DNA from: Streptomyces cinerochromogenes
Lineage (GTDB): Bacteria; Actinomycetota; Actinomycetes; Streptomycetales; Streptomycetaceae
Direction of reading: 5' to 3'
Assembly (NCBI RefSeq): GCF_014648635.1
Contig: NZ_BMRM01000029.1
Span: 16,404 to 80,403 of the forward strand
Length of the DNA: 64,000 bases
Shown one piece after another: positions 57,688 through 64,000 of the stretch (positions are counted from its first letter, which is position 1; every line of letters begins with the position of its first letter). Made by a program: the position numbers and the translations under genes. The notes beneath the pieces are model-generated. The model was not told where the DNA came from, did no database searches, and saw nothing but the letters and a program-made list of their open reading frames with translations.

Positions 57688-57761
57688 GGACCGGCCGAGG
57701 TCCCGGTTCCCCCCTTCCCCCCTTCCTCGATCCGCAGACCGTTTCCCAGGAGGCGCCGGCC

Positions 57762-58520
57762 GTGGTCACCGACAGCGCAGTACAGCAGACGTCCGATTCC
57801 CTCGTGGCCGTGGTGAGCGGCGGCGCGTCCGGTATCGGGGCGGCCGCCGCGGCCGCGCTCACCGCCCGGGGCGTGCGGGTCGCCGCCCTCGACCTGAAAC
57901 CCGACGAGGTGGCCGCGCCCGCCGTCGGGATCGCCTGCGACGTCACCGACGACGCCTCCGTGCGCGGTGCCGTGGCCGAGGCCGTGGAGCGCTTCGGCCG
58001 CATCGACGTCGTCGTCAACAACGCCGGCATCGCCGCCCAGGGCACGGTCGCCGACAACGCGGACGAGGAGTGGCACCGCGTGCTGGACGTGAACGTCGTC
58101 GGCATGGTCCGCCTGGCCCGCGCCGCGCTGCCGTACCTGCGCCGCTCCCCGGCCGCCGCGATCGTCAACACCTGCTCCGTCTTCGCCTCGATGGGCGTGC
58201 CGAACCGCGTCCTGTACTCCGCCTCCAAGGGCGCCGTCCGCTCCCTGACCCTGGCGATGGCCGCCGACCACGTCCGGGAGGGCATCCGTGTCAACGCCGT
58301 GGCCCCCGGCGCCGTCGACACCCCCTGGATCCAGCGGGTGCTGGCCTTGAACGCCGACCCGGAGGCGGCGCGGGACGCGCTGAACGACCGCCATCCGCTG
58401 GGGCGTCTGGCGCGGCCCGCGGAGGTCGGCGAGGCCATCGCCTATCTGGCCGTCGACGCCTCCGGCACCACCGGCACGGTCCTCGCCGTCGACGGCGGCA
58501 TCCACGACCTGCGCCTGTGA
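57762..58520 (+). CDS. Short-chain dehydrogenase/reductase
   Basis: A 252-residue SDR with the full motif set: cofactor GGASGIGA (about residue 22), NNAG, Ser in NTCSVFAS, and the YSASK catalytic Tyr/Lys; the end LAVDGGIHDLRL is typical. The cofactor may be NAD(H), as Asp follows strand 2 (VAALDLKPDE). GTG 57762 follows AGGAGG. It probably reduces a ketone or oxidises an alcohol of the pathway intermediate. It is 74 bp after the racemase-family gene and probably cotranscribed. Confidence 0.85.
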   Translation: MVTDSAVQQTSDSLVAVVSGGASGIGAAAAAALTARGVRVAALDLKPDEVAAPAVGIACDVTDDASVRGAVAEAVERFGRIDVVVNNAGIAAQGTVADNADEEWHRVLDVNVVGMVRLARAALPYLRRSPAAAIVNTCSVFASMGVPNRVLYSASKGAVRSLTLAMAADHVREGIRVNAVAPGAVDTPWIQRVLALNADPEAARDALNDRHPLGRLARPAEVGEAIAYLAVDASGTTGTVLAVDGGIHDLRL

Positions 58521-58558
58521 GACCGGTGCGGGAGCGCGTGGGGCGACGGGGACGGCGA

Positions 58559-58585
58559 AGCCCCGCCGGGTTGTCCGGCGGGGCT
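58559..58585 (+). terminator. Hairpin after the SDR gene
   Basis: AGCCCCGCCGG (58559-58569) pairs perfectly with 58575-58585 around GTTGT. Confidence 0.7.
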
Positions 58586-58590
58586 GCCAC

Positions 58591-58643
58591 CCGCCCCGGC
58601 CGGGCGGCCGTGCCTCAGCGGTGCCGCCGCCCGGCCGGGGCGG
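58591..58643. terminator. Second hairpin facing the LuxR gene
   Basis: Perfect 18-bp arms at 58591-58608 and 58626-58643 with a 17-nt loop lie between the convergent SDR and LuxR genes; with the first hairpin it forms a double terminator. Confidence 0.65.
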
Positions 58644-58667
58644 TCCGGCGCCGCCGCCCGTCTCCCG

Positions 58668-59690
58668 TCAGGCGGAACCGACCGGCTCCTCCAGGACGAG
58701 CAGGCGGCGCTGGCAGATGAGGTAGCCGAGTTCGGCGCGGCTGCGGCTGCCCAGGGCCTCGGCGACCTTCTTGATGTGGGCGGAGACCGTACGGGAACTC
58801 ATGCCCAGGCGGGCGGCGATCGCCTCGTCGGTGTGGCCGGTGACGACCATGCGGAGGACGGCGGCGCGGACCGAGTCGGTCACCAGGTCCGGGCGGTGCT
58901 GTTCGGGTGCGATGGAGACGGGTCGGGCGCGCGCCCAGGTGTGCTCGAAGACCTTGACGAGGAAGGCGACGGCGCCGGGGTGCCGGACGGCCAGTGCCGC
59001 GTTCTTGCGTTCGGGGATGCCGGGGATGAAGGCCACCGAGCGGTCACAGATGATGAGGCGCTCGAACACCTCGTCCACGGTGCGGACCTGGGCGCCTTCG
59101 GCCGTCACGCGCTCGATGTAGGCGAGGGTGGGCTGGTGGGAGCGGACGCTGTGCTGGTAGAGCGTCCGCTGGGTGACGCCGCGCTGGAGGATCGCCAGGT
59201 CGCGGGGCAGGGCCTCGGCGAGCAGGGCGGGGGAGCGGCCGCCGCCCGGCTGTGCCGTGAGCAGTTCCTCCGTGCAGGCCTCGACGACCAGCCGCAGGGA
59301 CTGGCTGATCACGTCGGCGCCCCTCAGGGACTCGATGGGGACCCCGGTGTCGTGCTGGGCCCGGTGGTAGAGGCTCTGGGCGGCCACGAAGGACGAGCGC
59401 AGTGACGACAGCGTATTCTCGTGCTGTTCGATCTCTCGGACCACGGAGCGGGAGAGTTCCGCCTCGGCGACTTTCGGGGGGATCGGGACGTACAGTCCGG
59501 CGATGCCCGGAACGGGGCGCAGCAGCCGGTAAGCGATGAGGCATTCGGGAACGTCCCCCGAGATCGTCCCGTCATTGAGGGCTTCGCGGTAACGCTCCAG
59601 TCCTTGAGCGCAGAAATACACGCCCGGCGATGTTCCGTCGGCGCGCTTTCGGCCGTCGTCCTTCTCCTCGATGTCCTCTTCCTGGCACAT
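58668..59690 (-). CDS. LuxR-family transcriptional regulator
   Basis: A 340-residue protein with a C-terminal LuxR helix-turn-helix (VLRMVVTGHTDEAIAARLGM, then SSRTVSAHIKKVAEALG) and an N-terminal alpha-helical region (about residues 60-250) with no recognisable sensor domain. This architecture is common among cluster-linked streptomycete regulators. ATG 59690 follows AAGGTGG; a GTG three codons upstream is possible. It is convergent with the racemase/SDR operon and probably participates in cluster control. Confidence 0.8.
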   Translation of the reverse strand: MCQEEDIEEKDDGRKRADGTSPGVYFCAQGLERYREALNDGTISGDVPECLIAYRLLRPVPGIAGLYVPIPPKVAEAELSRSVVREIEQHENTLSSLRSSFVAAQSLYHRAQHDTGVPIESLRGADVISQSLRLVVEACTEELLTAQPGGGRSPALLAEALPRDLAILQRGVTQRTLYQHSVRSHQPTLAYIERVTAEGAQVRTVDEVFERLIICDRSVAFIPGIPERKNAALAVRHPGAVAFLVKVFEHTWARARPVSIAPEQHRPDLVTDSVRAAVLRMVVTGHTDEAIAARLGMSSRTVSAHIKKVAEALGSRSRAELGYLICQRRLLVLEEPVGSA

Positions 59691-60178
59691 ATGTCCCACC
59701 TTCGTGTTGGCGCGTTGCGTGATCCCGACGCCTGTCCCCCTCGCTTCCCGGTCCGCACGTCAGCATCATTGATCACGTGGGGGGACGCGGTAGAGCGGGC
59801 TCTTGCCAGGACTTTCGGCCTGGCCTGGGCCGCGAATGATCATCACCGCCAGCCACGCGGGATATTGCTAAACATGGAACTACTCACACTGGCGAGGTAT
59901 CGAAGATGTACCAGACTGCCCGGTACGGCCGCGTCTGCACCGCCGTTGTCGTGGGTATCGCCACGACGGACGACGACTCGGCCTGGGGCTGATTTCAGCC
60001 AATCAGACCGAATTTCGTCGAGAGGGAATTCTCTGTTCCGTCTCCGGGGGGATGTCCCGGGGTTCGGGGTGCTTTCCGTAGTTCTTTCGGTGGGATGAGC
60101 GGTTTTCCCGGAAGAGTGTCAGCAGTTCGCCTCCGAGTGGAAGTTTTCACTGTGCACGTGCCCGGGAGGGAAAGAGGT
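59691..60178. other. 488-bp region between LuxR and flavoprotein genes
   Basis: It has lower GC than the surroundings and should hold the LuxR promoter and that of the flavoprotein gene. Apart from a 28-codon candidate ORF at 59906 I see no supported gene. It may retain remnants of deleted cluster DNA. Confidence 0.45.
59906..59992 (+). CDS. Candidate 28-residue peptide ORF
   Basis: ATG 59906 preceded by GAGG at 8-bp spacing opens a 28-codon frame ending TGA, with the acidic C-terminus TTDDDSAWG and one Cys. It has no recognised family or maturation enzyme nearby. The alternative frame starting ATG 59873 is longer but lacks a Shine-Dalgarno. Coding status is unproven. Confidence 0.2.
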   Translation: MYQTARYGRVCTAVVVGIATTDDDSAWG

Positions 60179-61096
60179 ATGTCCAGCGAGCCGTACGACG
60201 TCGTGGTCGCCGGCGCGGGCACCGCCGGGATGCTCACGGCGGCCCTGGTGGCCGGCCGGGGGCACCGGGTGCTCCTGCTGGAGCGTGACCCCTGTCCGGG
60301 TGTCCTCCCGGGCGGGGTCGTACGGCAGCGGTCCACCGCGGTCAACGTCGTCATCGAGGGCGAGCGCGTGGCCGGGCTGCGCCACCTCCCGGAGGGGGCG
60401 CCGGCCCGCACCGCGCGGGCCCGCTGTGTCGTGGACGCCTCGGGCGGTGACAGCCTGCTGCGCCGTCATGTCGCCGGCGCCCGCGGCTCGTCCGGGCTGG
60501 CCGTGTACGCCTGCTTCAGGGCGGACACCGGCCGGGCGGAGGGCCCCCGGCGCTTCCCGTTCGGCAACGGCTGGTTCTGGACCGCACCGGCCGGCGACGG
60601 GCTCACCCAGGTGGGCGCCGTGGTGCGGCCGGACCTGGCGGACCGGGTGCGCGCGGATCCGGAGGGCGCGCTGTCCGGCTTCGCCGAGGCGTGTCCGCCG
60701 GTCAGGGACCTCCTGACGGGGGCCGCCCGGGCGGCCGGCGGCCCCGGCCGGGTCCGGGTGCGCCCGCACTGGTCGTACACCGACCACCGGCTGTGGCGCC
60801 GCGGGATGCTGCTCGTCGGCGACGCGGCGTGCGCGGTCGGGGCGCAGTCGCTGCCGTCCCTCGGGACGCACCTGGCGTGCCGGGGCGCCGGACTCGCCGC
60901 CCGGGCCCTCGACGGGTTCCTGCGCGGAACGGCGGACGAGGCGGAGGCCTTCGCGGAGTTCGAACGCCGCTACCGGGAGGCGTACGACAGCGTCCTGCGC
61001 GACGGCATCCTTCCGGACGAGTGCCTCCCTCACGGGGGGACGTTCCCGCCGCCCGGCCTGTCCGCCGGTGCGGCGCGGGCCGGCGTCAGTCGGTGA
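60179..61096 (+). pseudogene. Internally shortened halogenase-like flavoprotein
   Basis: An intact 305-codon frame that aligns mentally with FAD-dependent halogenase-like oxidoreductases but is too short. The FAD motif VVAGAGTAGMLTAALVAGRG and VLLLERD are followed after six residues by GVVRQRSTAVNVVIEGERV, which normally comes about 70-90 residues later, so the GESLLP-to-active-site-Lys segment is missing. GNGWFWTAP corresponds to a degenerate WxWxIP, GMLLVGDAACAVG and the C-terminal helix remain, and the C-terminal extension is cut. It may be a decayed gene or a minimal reductase. ATG 60179 follows GGGAGGGAAAGAGG. Confidence 0.6.
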
Positions 61097-62432
61097 CGAG
61101 GTCGTCCGGGGCGGACCGGGCGAGTTCGACCAGCTTGCCGAGCGCCTGCGACAGGACCTCCGGCTGCGGGGAGGCGAGGCCCAGGCGAACGGCGTTGGGT
61201 GCCTGGCTGCCGCCCACGGTGAACGCGGCGGCGGGCACCACCCCGATGCCGTGCCGCGCCGCCGCCGCGACGAACGTGTCCGCCCGCCACGGGCGGGGCA
61301 GTTGCCACCAGCAGTGATAGGAGCGCGGATGGCTCCGCACCGCGAAACCGGCGAGGTGCCGGCCCGCGATCTCCTGACGTACGGCCGCTTCCCGCTGCTT
61401 GGCGGCCACCAGCTTCTTCACGGTGCCGTCCTGCTGCCAGCGGTGGGCGGCCTCCAGCGCGAACCGCATGGGGGACCAGCCGCCCGAGCGCAGGGAGACG
61501 GCGATCTCGCTCGTCAGGGCCGGCGGTGCCACCGCGAAGCCGAGCGTCAGGCCGGGTGCGATGCGCTTGGACAGGCTGTCGATCAGCACGGTCCGCTCGG
61601 GAGCGTAGGCCGCGAGCGGCGGCAGTTCGTCGCGCAGGAACGCCCAGATGGCGTCCTCGACCGCCGGGATCCCGAGCCGCAGCAGGACCTCCGCCAGCTG
61701 TTCGACGCGCCGCTCGGGCATCGTCAGCGAGAGCGGGTTGTGCAGCCTCGGCTGGACGTAGACGGCGTGCAGCGGGGCCGCGGCGTGGGCCTCCGCGACC
61801 GCCTCCGGGACCAGGCCGTCGTCGTCCATGGCCAGCGGGACGAGGGTGATGGCGAGCCGGGCGGCCACGGCCTTGATGACCGGATAGGTCAGCTCCTCGA
61901 CGCCGAGGCGCCCGCCGGGCGGCACCAGGGCGGTGATGACGGCCGAGATGGCCTGCCGTCCGTTGCCCGCGAAGAGGACCTGCGCGGGGGCGGGGCGCCA
62001 GCCGCCGCGGGCGAGGGTGTCGGCGGCGGACTCCTGGACGGCCGGCAGGCCGGACGTGCCGACCGGCAGCAGGGCGTACCCGAGGGCGTCGGGGCGCAGC
62101 AGCCCGCTGAGCCCTTCGGCGAGCAGCGCGCTCTGCTCGGGCACGGCCGGGTAGTTCAGCTCCAGGTCGACCCGGCCGGCCGCCGGCTCGGTCAGCGCGG
62201 GCAGGGCGGCACCGGACGCCGCGGGAACCGCGCGCACGAACGTGCCGCGTCCCACCTCGCCCACGGTCAGGCCGCGCCGGGCCAGCTCCTGGTACACGCG
62301 GGTGGCGGTGGAGTTGGCGATGCCCTGCTGCCGGGCGAACTCGCGCTGCGGGGGGAGGCGGTCGCCGGGCCGGAGGACGCCGGACCGGATCTCCTCGGCC
62401 ACCGCGTCGGCGACGCTCTGATAGTCCTTCAC
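61086..62432 (-). CDS. MocR-type GntR/aminotransferase regulator
   Basis: A 448-residue MocR/PdxR-family regulator. The N-terminal GntR winged helix (VAEEIRSGVLRPGDRLPPQR, then ANSTATRVYQELARRGL) precedes a fold-type I aminotransferase domain with Lys in DSLSKRIAPGLTLGF. Such proteins bind PLP and often control vitamin B6 or amino-acid genes. GTG 62432 has GGGGAG upstream. It is divergent from the DinB-like/LysE pair, with a palindrome between them. Its last 11 bp overlap the flavoprotein gene end to end. Confidence 0.86.
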   Translation of the reverse strand: MKDYQSVADAVAEEIRSGVLRPGDRLPPQREFARQQGIANSTATRVYQELARRGLTVGEVGRGTFVRAVPAASGAALPALTEPAAGRVDLELNYPAVPEQSALLAEGLSGLLRPDALGYALLPVGTSGLPAVQESAADTLARGGWRPAPAQVLFAGNGRQAISAVITALVPPGGRLGVEELTYPVIKAVAARLAITLVPLAMDDDGLVPEAVAEAHAAAPLHAVYVQPRLHNPLSLTMPERRVEQLAEVLLRLGIPAVEDAIWAFLRDELPPLAAYAPERTVLIDSLSKRIAPGLTLGFAVAPPALTSEIAVSLRSGGWSPMRFALEAAHRWQQDGTVKKLVAAKQREAAVRQEIAGRHLAGFAVRSHPRSYHCWWQLPRPWRADTFVAAAARHGIGVVPAAAFTVGGSQAPNAVRLGLASPQPEVLSQALGKLVELARSAPDDLVTD

Positions 62433-62480
62433 GCCTCGTGCTCCCCTCGTCCGCTCCGGGCCGCCTCCATCCAACCACAG

Positions 62481-62499
62481 CATTGCACTCGGTGCAATG
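62481..62499. promoter_or_regulatory. MocR operator candidate
   Basis: CATTGCAC-TCG-GTGCAATG is a perfect inverted repeat with 8-bp arms between the divergent MocR and DinB-like genes; a further TTGCATTG half-site follows at about 62506. A MocR dimer is the likely ligand. Confidence 0.6.
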
Positions 62500-62576
62500 G
62501 GTCAGTTGCATTGAGCTATTGCCCTGCCTTATGCTCCGGGCATTGCCCCGAGGTCAGGAAGGGAGTCCTGGGCTCA

Positions 62577-63203
62577 GTGAAGACGACGACGACCCCGCCC
62601 CGGTCACCGCTCGGCCGCACTCCCGCGCCCCTGCCCGACTGCCGCCAGTGCGGCTTCCGATCCCGGCTGATCAGGCAGGACGCCATCGCCGACGCGCTGC
62701 GTGAGTACGCCGCCGCCTGGCAGGGGACGCTCCGCGACCCGGACCTCGGCGGCCGGCGCACGGGCGTCCCCGCCTGGACGCCCCTGGAATGCGGCTGCCA
62801 CGTCCGGGACATGTGCCTGCTGTTCCACACCCGACTCGATGCAATCCTGGGGCAATCCGAGATTGCTCCGACGCCGGCCCCCGGTGCGATGCCCGGAGCA
62901 TCGGCGGACCACCCCGAGAGCGCCCCCCACTACCGGGACGAGGAACCCCGGCACGTCGCGGAGGAGCTGGGGCGGGCCGCCGAAGCCCTGGCCCGCCGCC
63001 TGGCCCTGCTGACCACCGACGACTGGCACCGCGACGACCCGCGCCTGGGCGATCCGCGGCTCACCGTCGACTTCTTCACCCGCCATCTCCTGCACGACAT
63101 CGTCCACGACCTCGCCGAGGCCGGGCACGACGCCGGCGCCGACACGGCGCACGCGGAGAACGACGGCGCAACGCACCTACGAATGAGGGGTTTTCATGGT
63201 TGA
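62577..63203 (+). CDS. DinB-like (maleylpyruvate-isomerase-fold) protein
   Basis: A 208-residue protein with the four-helix DinB/MDMPI pattern: an N-terminal Cys pair (DCRQCGF), then ALREYAAAWQGTL, a His in GCHVRDMCLLFHTRLDAIL and the late HLLHDIVHDLAEA that would complete a metal-binding His triad. DinB-like proteins are thiol- or metal-dependent transferases of mostly unknown substrate. GTG 62577. It overlaps the LysE gene by 8 bp, so the two are cotranslated. Confidence 0.7.
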   Translation: MKTTTTPPRSPLGRTPAPLPDCRQCGFRSRLIRQDAIADALREYAAAWQGTLRDPDLGGRRTGVPAWTPLECGCHVRDMCLLFHTRLDAILGQSEIAPTPAPGAMPGASADHPESAPHYRDEEPRHVAEELGRAAEALARRLALLTTDDWHRDDPRLGDPRLTVDFFTRHLLHDIVHDLAEAGHDAGADTAHAENDGATHLRMRGFHG

Positions 63204-63843
63204 ACTGAGCGGAATCCTCGGCGTCTCGGTGGTGGCACTCGGCATGGTGCTCACCCCCGGCCCCAACATGATCTATCTCGTCTCCCGCAGCATCACCCAG
63301 GGAAGGCGCGCCGGGATCATCTCCCTCGGCGGTGTGGCCCTGGGCTTCATGATGTACCTGCTCGCCGCGAACCTGGGCCTGTCGGTCGTCTTCCTCGCCG
63401 TGCCCGAGCTGTACGTCGCGGTCAAGCTGGCGGGTGCCGCCTACCTCGCCTACCTGGCCTGGAACGCCCTGAAACCGGGCGGCATCTCCGTCTTCGACCC
63501 GCAGGACGTGCCGCACGACTCGCCGCGCAAGCTGTTCACCATGGGCCTGATGACGAACCTGCTCAACCCGAAGATCGCCATCATGTACCTGTCCCTGATC
63601 CCCCAGTTCATCGACCTCGACCGGGGCCACATCCTGCTCCAGGGCATCATCCTCGGTTCGTTCCAGATCGTGGTCAGCATCGCGGTCAACCTGACCATCG
63701 TGCTCGCCGCCGGCACCATCGCCGTCTTCCTCTCCCGCCGCCCCTCCTGGCTGAAGGTGCAGCGCTACATGATGGGCACGGTCCTCGGCGCCCTCGCCGT
63801 CACCCTGGCCTTCGACACCTCGGGCCCGGCCGTCACCAGCTGA
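63196..63843 (+). CDS. LysE/RhtB-family amino-acid exporter
   Basis: A 215-residue, six-helix membrane protein of the LysE/RhtB family with MVLTPGPNMIYLVSRSITQG in helix 1, GVALGFMMYLLAANLG and FTMGLMTNLLNPKIAIMYLSL. It exports amino acids or related small molecules. The ATG follows GAGGGG inside the end of the DinB-like gene. The MocR regulator opposite is the likely controller. A near-perfect terminator follows. Confidence 0.88.
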   Translation: MVELSGILGVSVVALGMVLTPGPNMIYLVSRSITQGRRAGIISLGGVALGFMMYLLAANLGLSVVFLAVPELYVAVKLAGAAYLAYLAWNALKPGGISVFDPQDVPHDSPRKLFTMGLMTNLLNPKIAIMYLSLIPQFIDLDRGHILLQGIILGSFQIVVSIAVNLTIVLAAGTIAVFLSRRPSWLKVQRYMMGTVLGALAVTLAFDTSGPAVTS

Positions 63844-63858
63844 CCGGCACCGGCCCAC

Positions 63859-63900
63859 ACGCCGAGGGGGGACACCGACTCCGGTGTCCCCCCTCGGCGT
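63859..63900. terminator. Very strong hairpin terminator
   Basis: Perfect 19-bp arms (63859-63877 and 63882-63900) with loop ACTC lie just after the LysE gene and before the minus-strand gene end at 63910; probably bidirectional. Confidence 0.85.
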
Positions 63901-63909
63901 TGTGCGCTG

Positions 63910-64000
63910 TCAGGAATGATCGCGGGGCTGATCGCAGGACTGGTCGCGGGCTGCGGTGAGGTGTTCCGCGTGTTCCTGGAGGGAGCGGACGCCCACGTCG
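63910..64000 (-). CDS. 3' end of a further gene (partial)
   Basis: The minus strand is open from the window edge to a TGA at 63910 and reads VGVRSLQEHAEHLTAARD followed by a short polar tail, with normal streptomycete codon use. Only about 29 residues are visible, so the protein cannot be identified. Confidence 0.45.
   Translation of the reverse strand, partial: DVGVRSLQEHAEHLTAARDQSCDQPRDHS

Noticed and set aside
59421..60098. 225-codon + strand frame opposite the LuxR gene start
   Set aside because: It mostly overlaps the LuxR gene and shows no domain, start site or codon pattern of its own.
1..64000. rRNA or tRNA genes, PKS/NRPS modules
   Set aside because: No cloverleaf-like or rRNA-like sequence was noticed, and no ketosynthase, condensation or carrier-domain signature typical of modular synthases was found.

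Overview
This looks like a piece of a Streptomyces chromosome. It has very high GC with strong third-position GC bias, frequent GTG starts, ATGA/GTGA translational coupling, rare TTA (bldA-type) codons, a secreted RNase Sa homologue, AfsR/SARP-type regulators and lineage-typical genes. All assignments come from reading the sequence and translations by eye; no database search was run.

Layout. 1-7.3 kb: end of a drug-efflux MFS gene, an SGNH hydrolase, a SnoaL-like protein, a nitroreductase, an MFS + alpha/beta-hydrolase operon divergent from a LysR regulator, and a HipA-like kinase. 7.3-14.5 kb: a purine/allantoin-glyoxylate block of malate synthase, MobA-like nucleotidyltransferase, IclR-type AllR, allantoinase and allantoicase, with candidate operators shared by aceB and allB. 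14.5-20.8 kb: AIM24-like protein, RibD-like reductase, RNase Sa-type secreted RNase, a NarL-type two-component pair and a P450. 20.9-32.8 kb: a sugar locus (Gfo/Idh dehydrogenase, GntR regulator, three-gene ABC importer, ROK kinase) with one palindromic operator at two promoters, then a SNF2 helicase/SWIM-protein pair. As I recall, this order broadly follows the SCO6243-SCO6263 stretch of S. coelicolor.

32.8-61.1 kb departs from that backbone and looks like a specialised-metabolite cluster. Its core is an amino-group carrier protein (AmCP/LysW) system: a DRE-TIM metallolyase, LysW, LysX, LysY and LysZ homologues, a class I glutamine-amidotransferase-like protein, a Glu/Leu-type dehydrogenase and an acyl/amino-acid adenylating ligase, all on the + strand. 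A facing minus-strand operon holds a second LysW, a PLP aminotransferase, an MFS exporter, an FAH-fold enzyme and a luciferase-like monooxygenase. A maleate-isomerase/racemase-family protein, an SDR, a LuxR-type regulator and an internally shortened halogenase-like flavoprotein follow. Upstream candidate members are two NtaA/SnaA-type flavin monooxygenases, an atypical OmpR-type regulator coupled to an IS701-like transposase-derived gene, a paralogous MFS exporter, a TTA-containing AfsR/SARP regulator, and a MerR/SDR pair.

Most notable: both LysW-like carriers end in ...DWGQ, with Gln where LysW proteins carry the acceptor Glu. No LysK-type releasing peptidase and no transketolase (used for the azabicyclic AmCP products) is present. 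The cluster does encode a Cys-His-Glu amidohydrolase-type protein that could deamidate the carrier tail or cleave the gamma-glutamyl isopeptide. Direct repeats of TGACA at 10-11 bp spacing precede both LysW operons, and 11-bp-period TTCGGRA heptamers precede the SARP gene.

61.1-64 kb: a MocR-type regulator divergent from a DinB-like protein and a LysE exporter, with the 3' end of another gene at the window edge.
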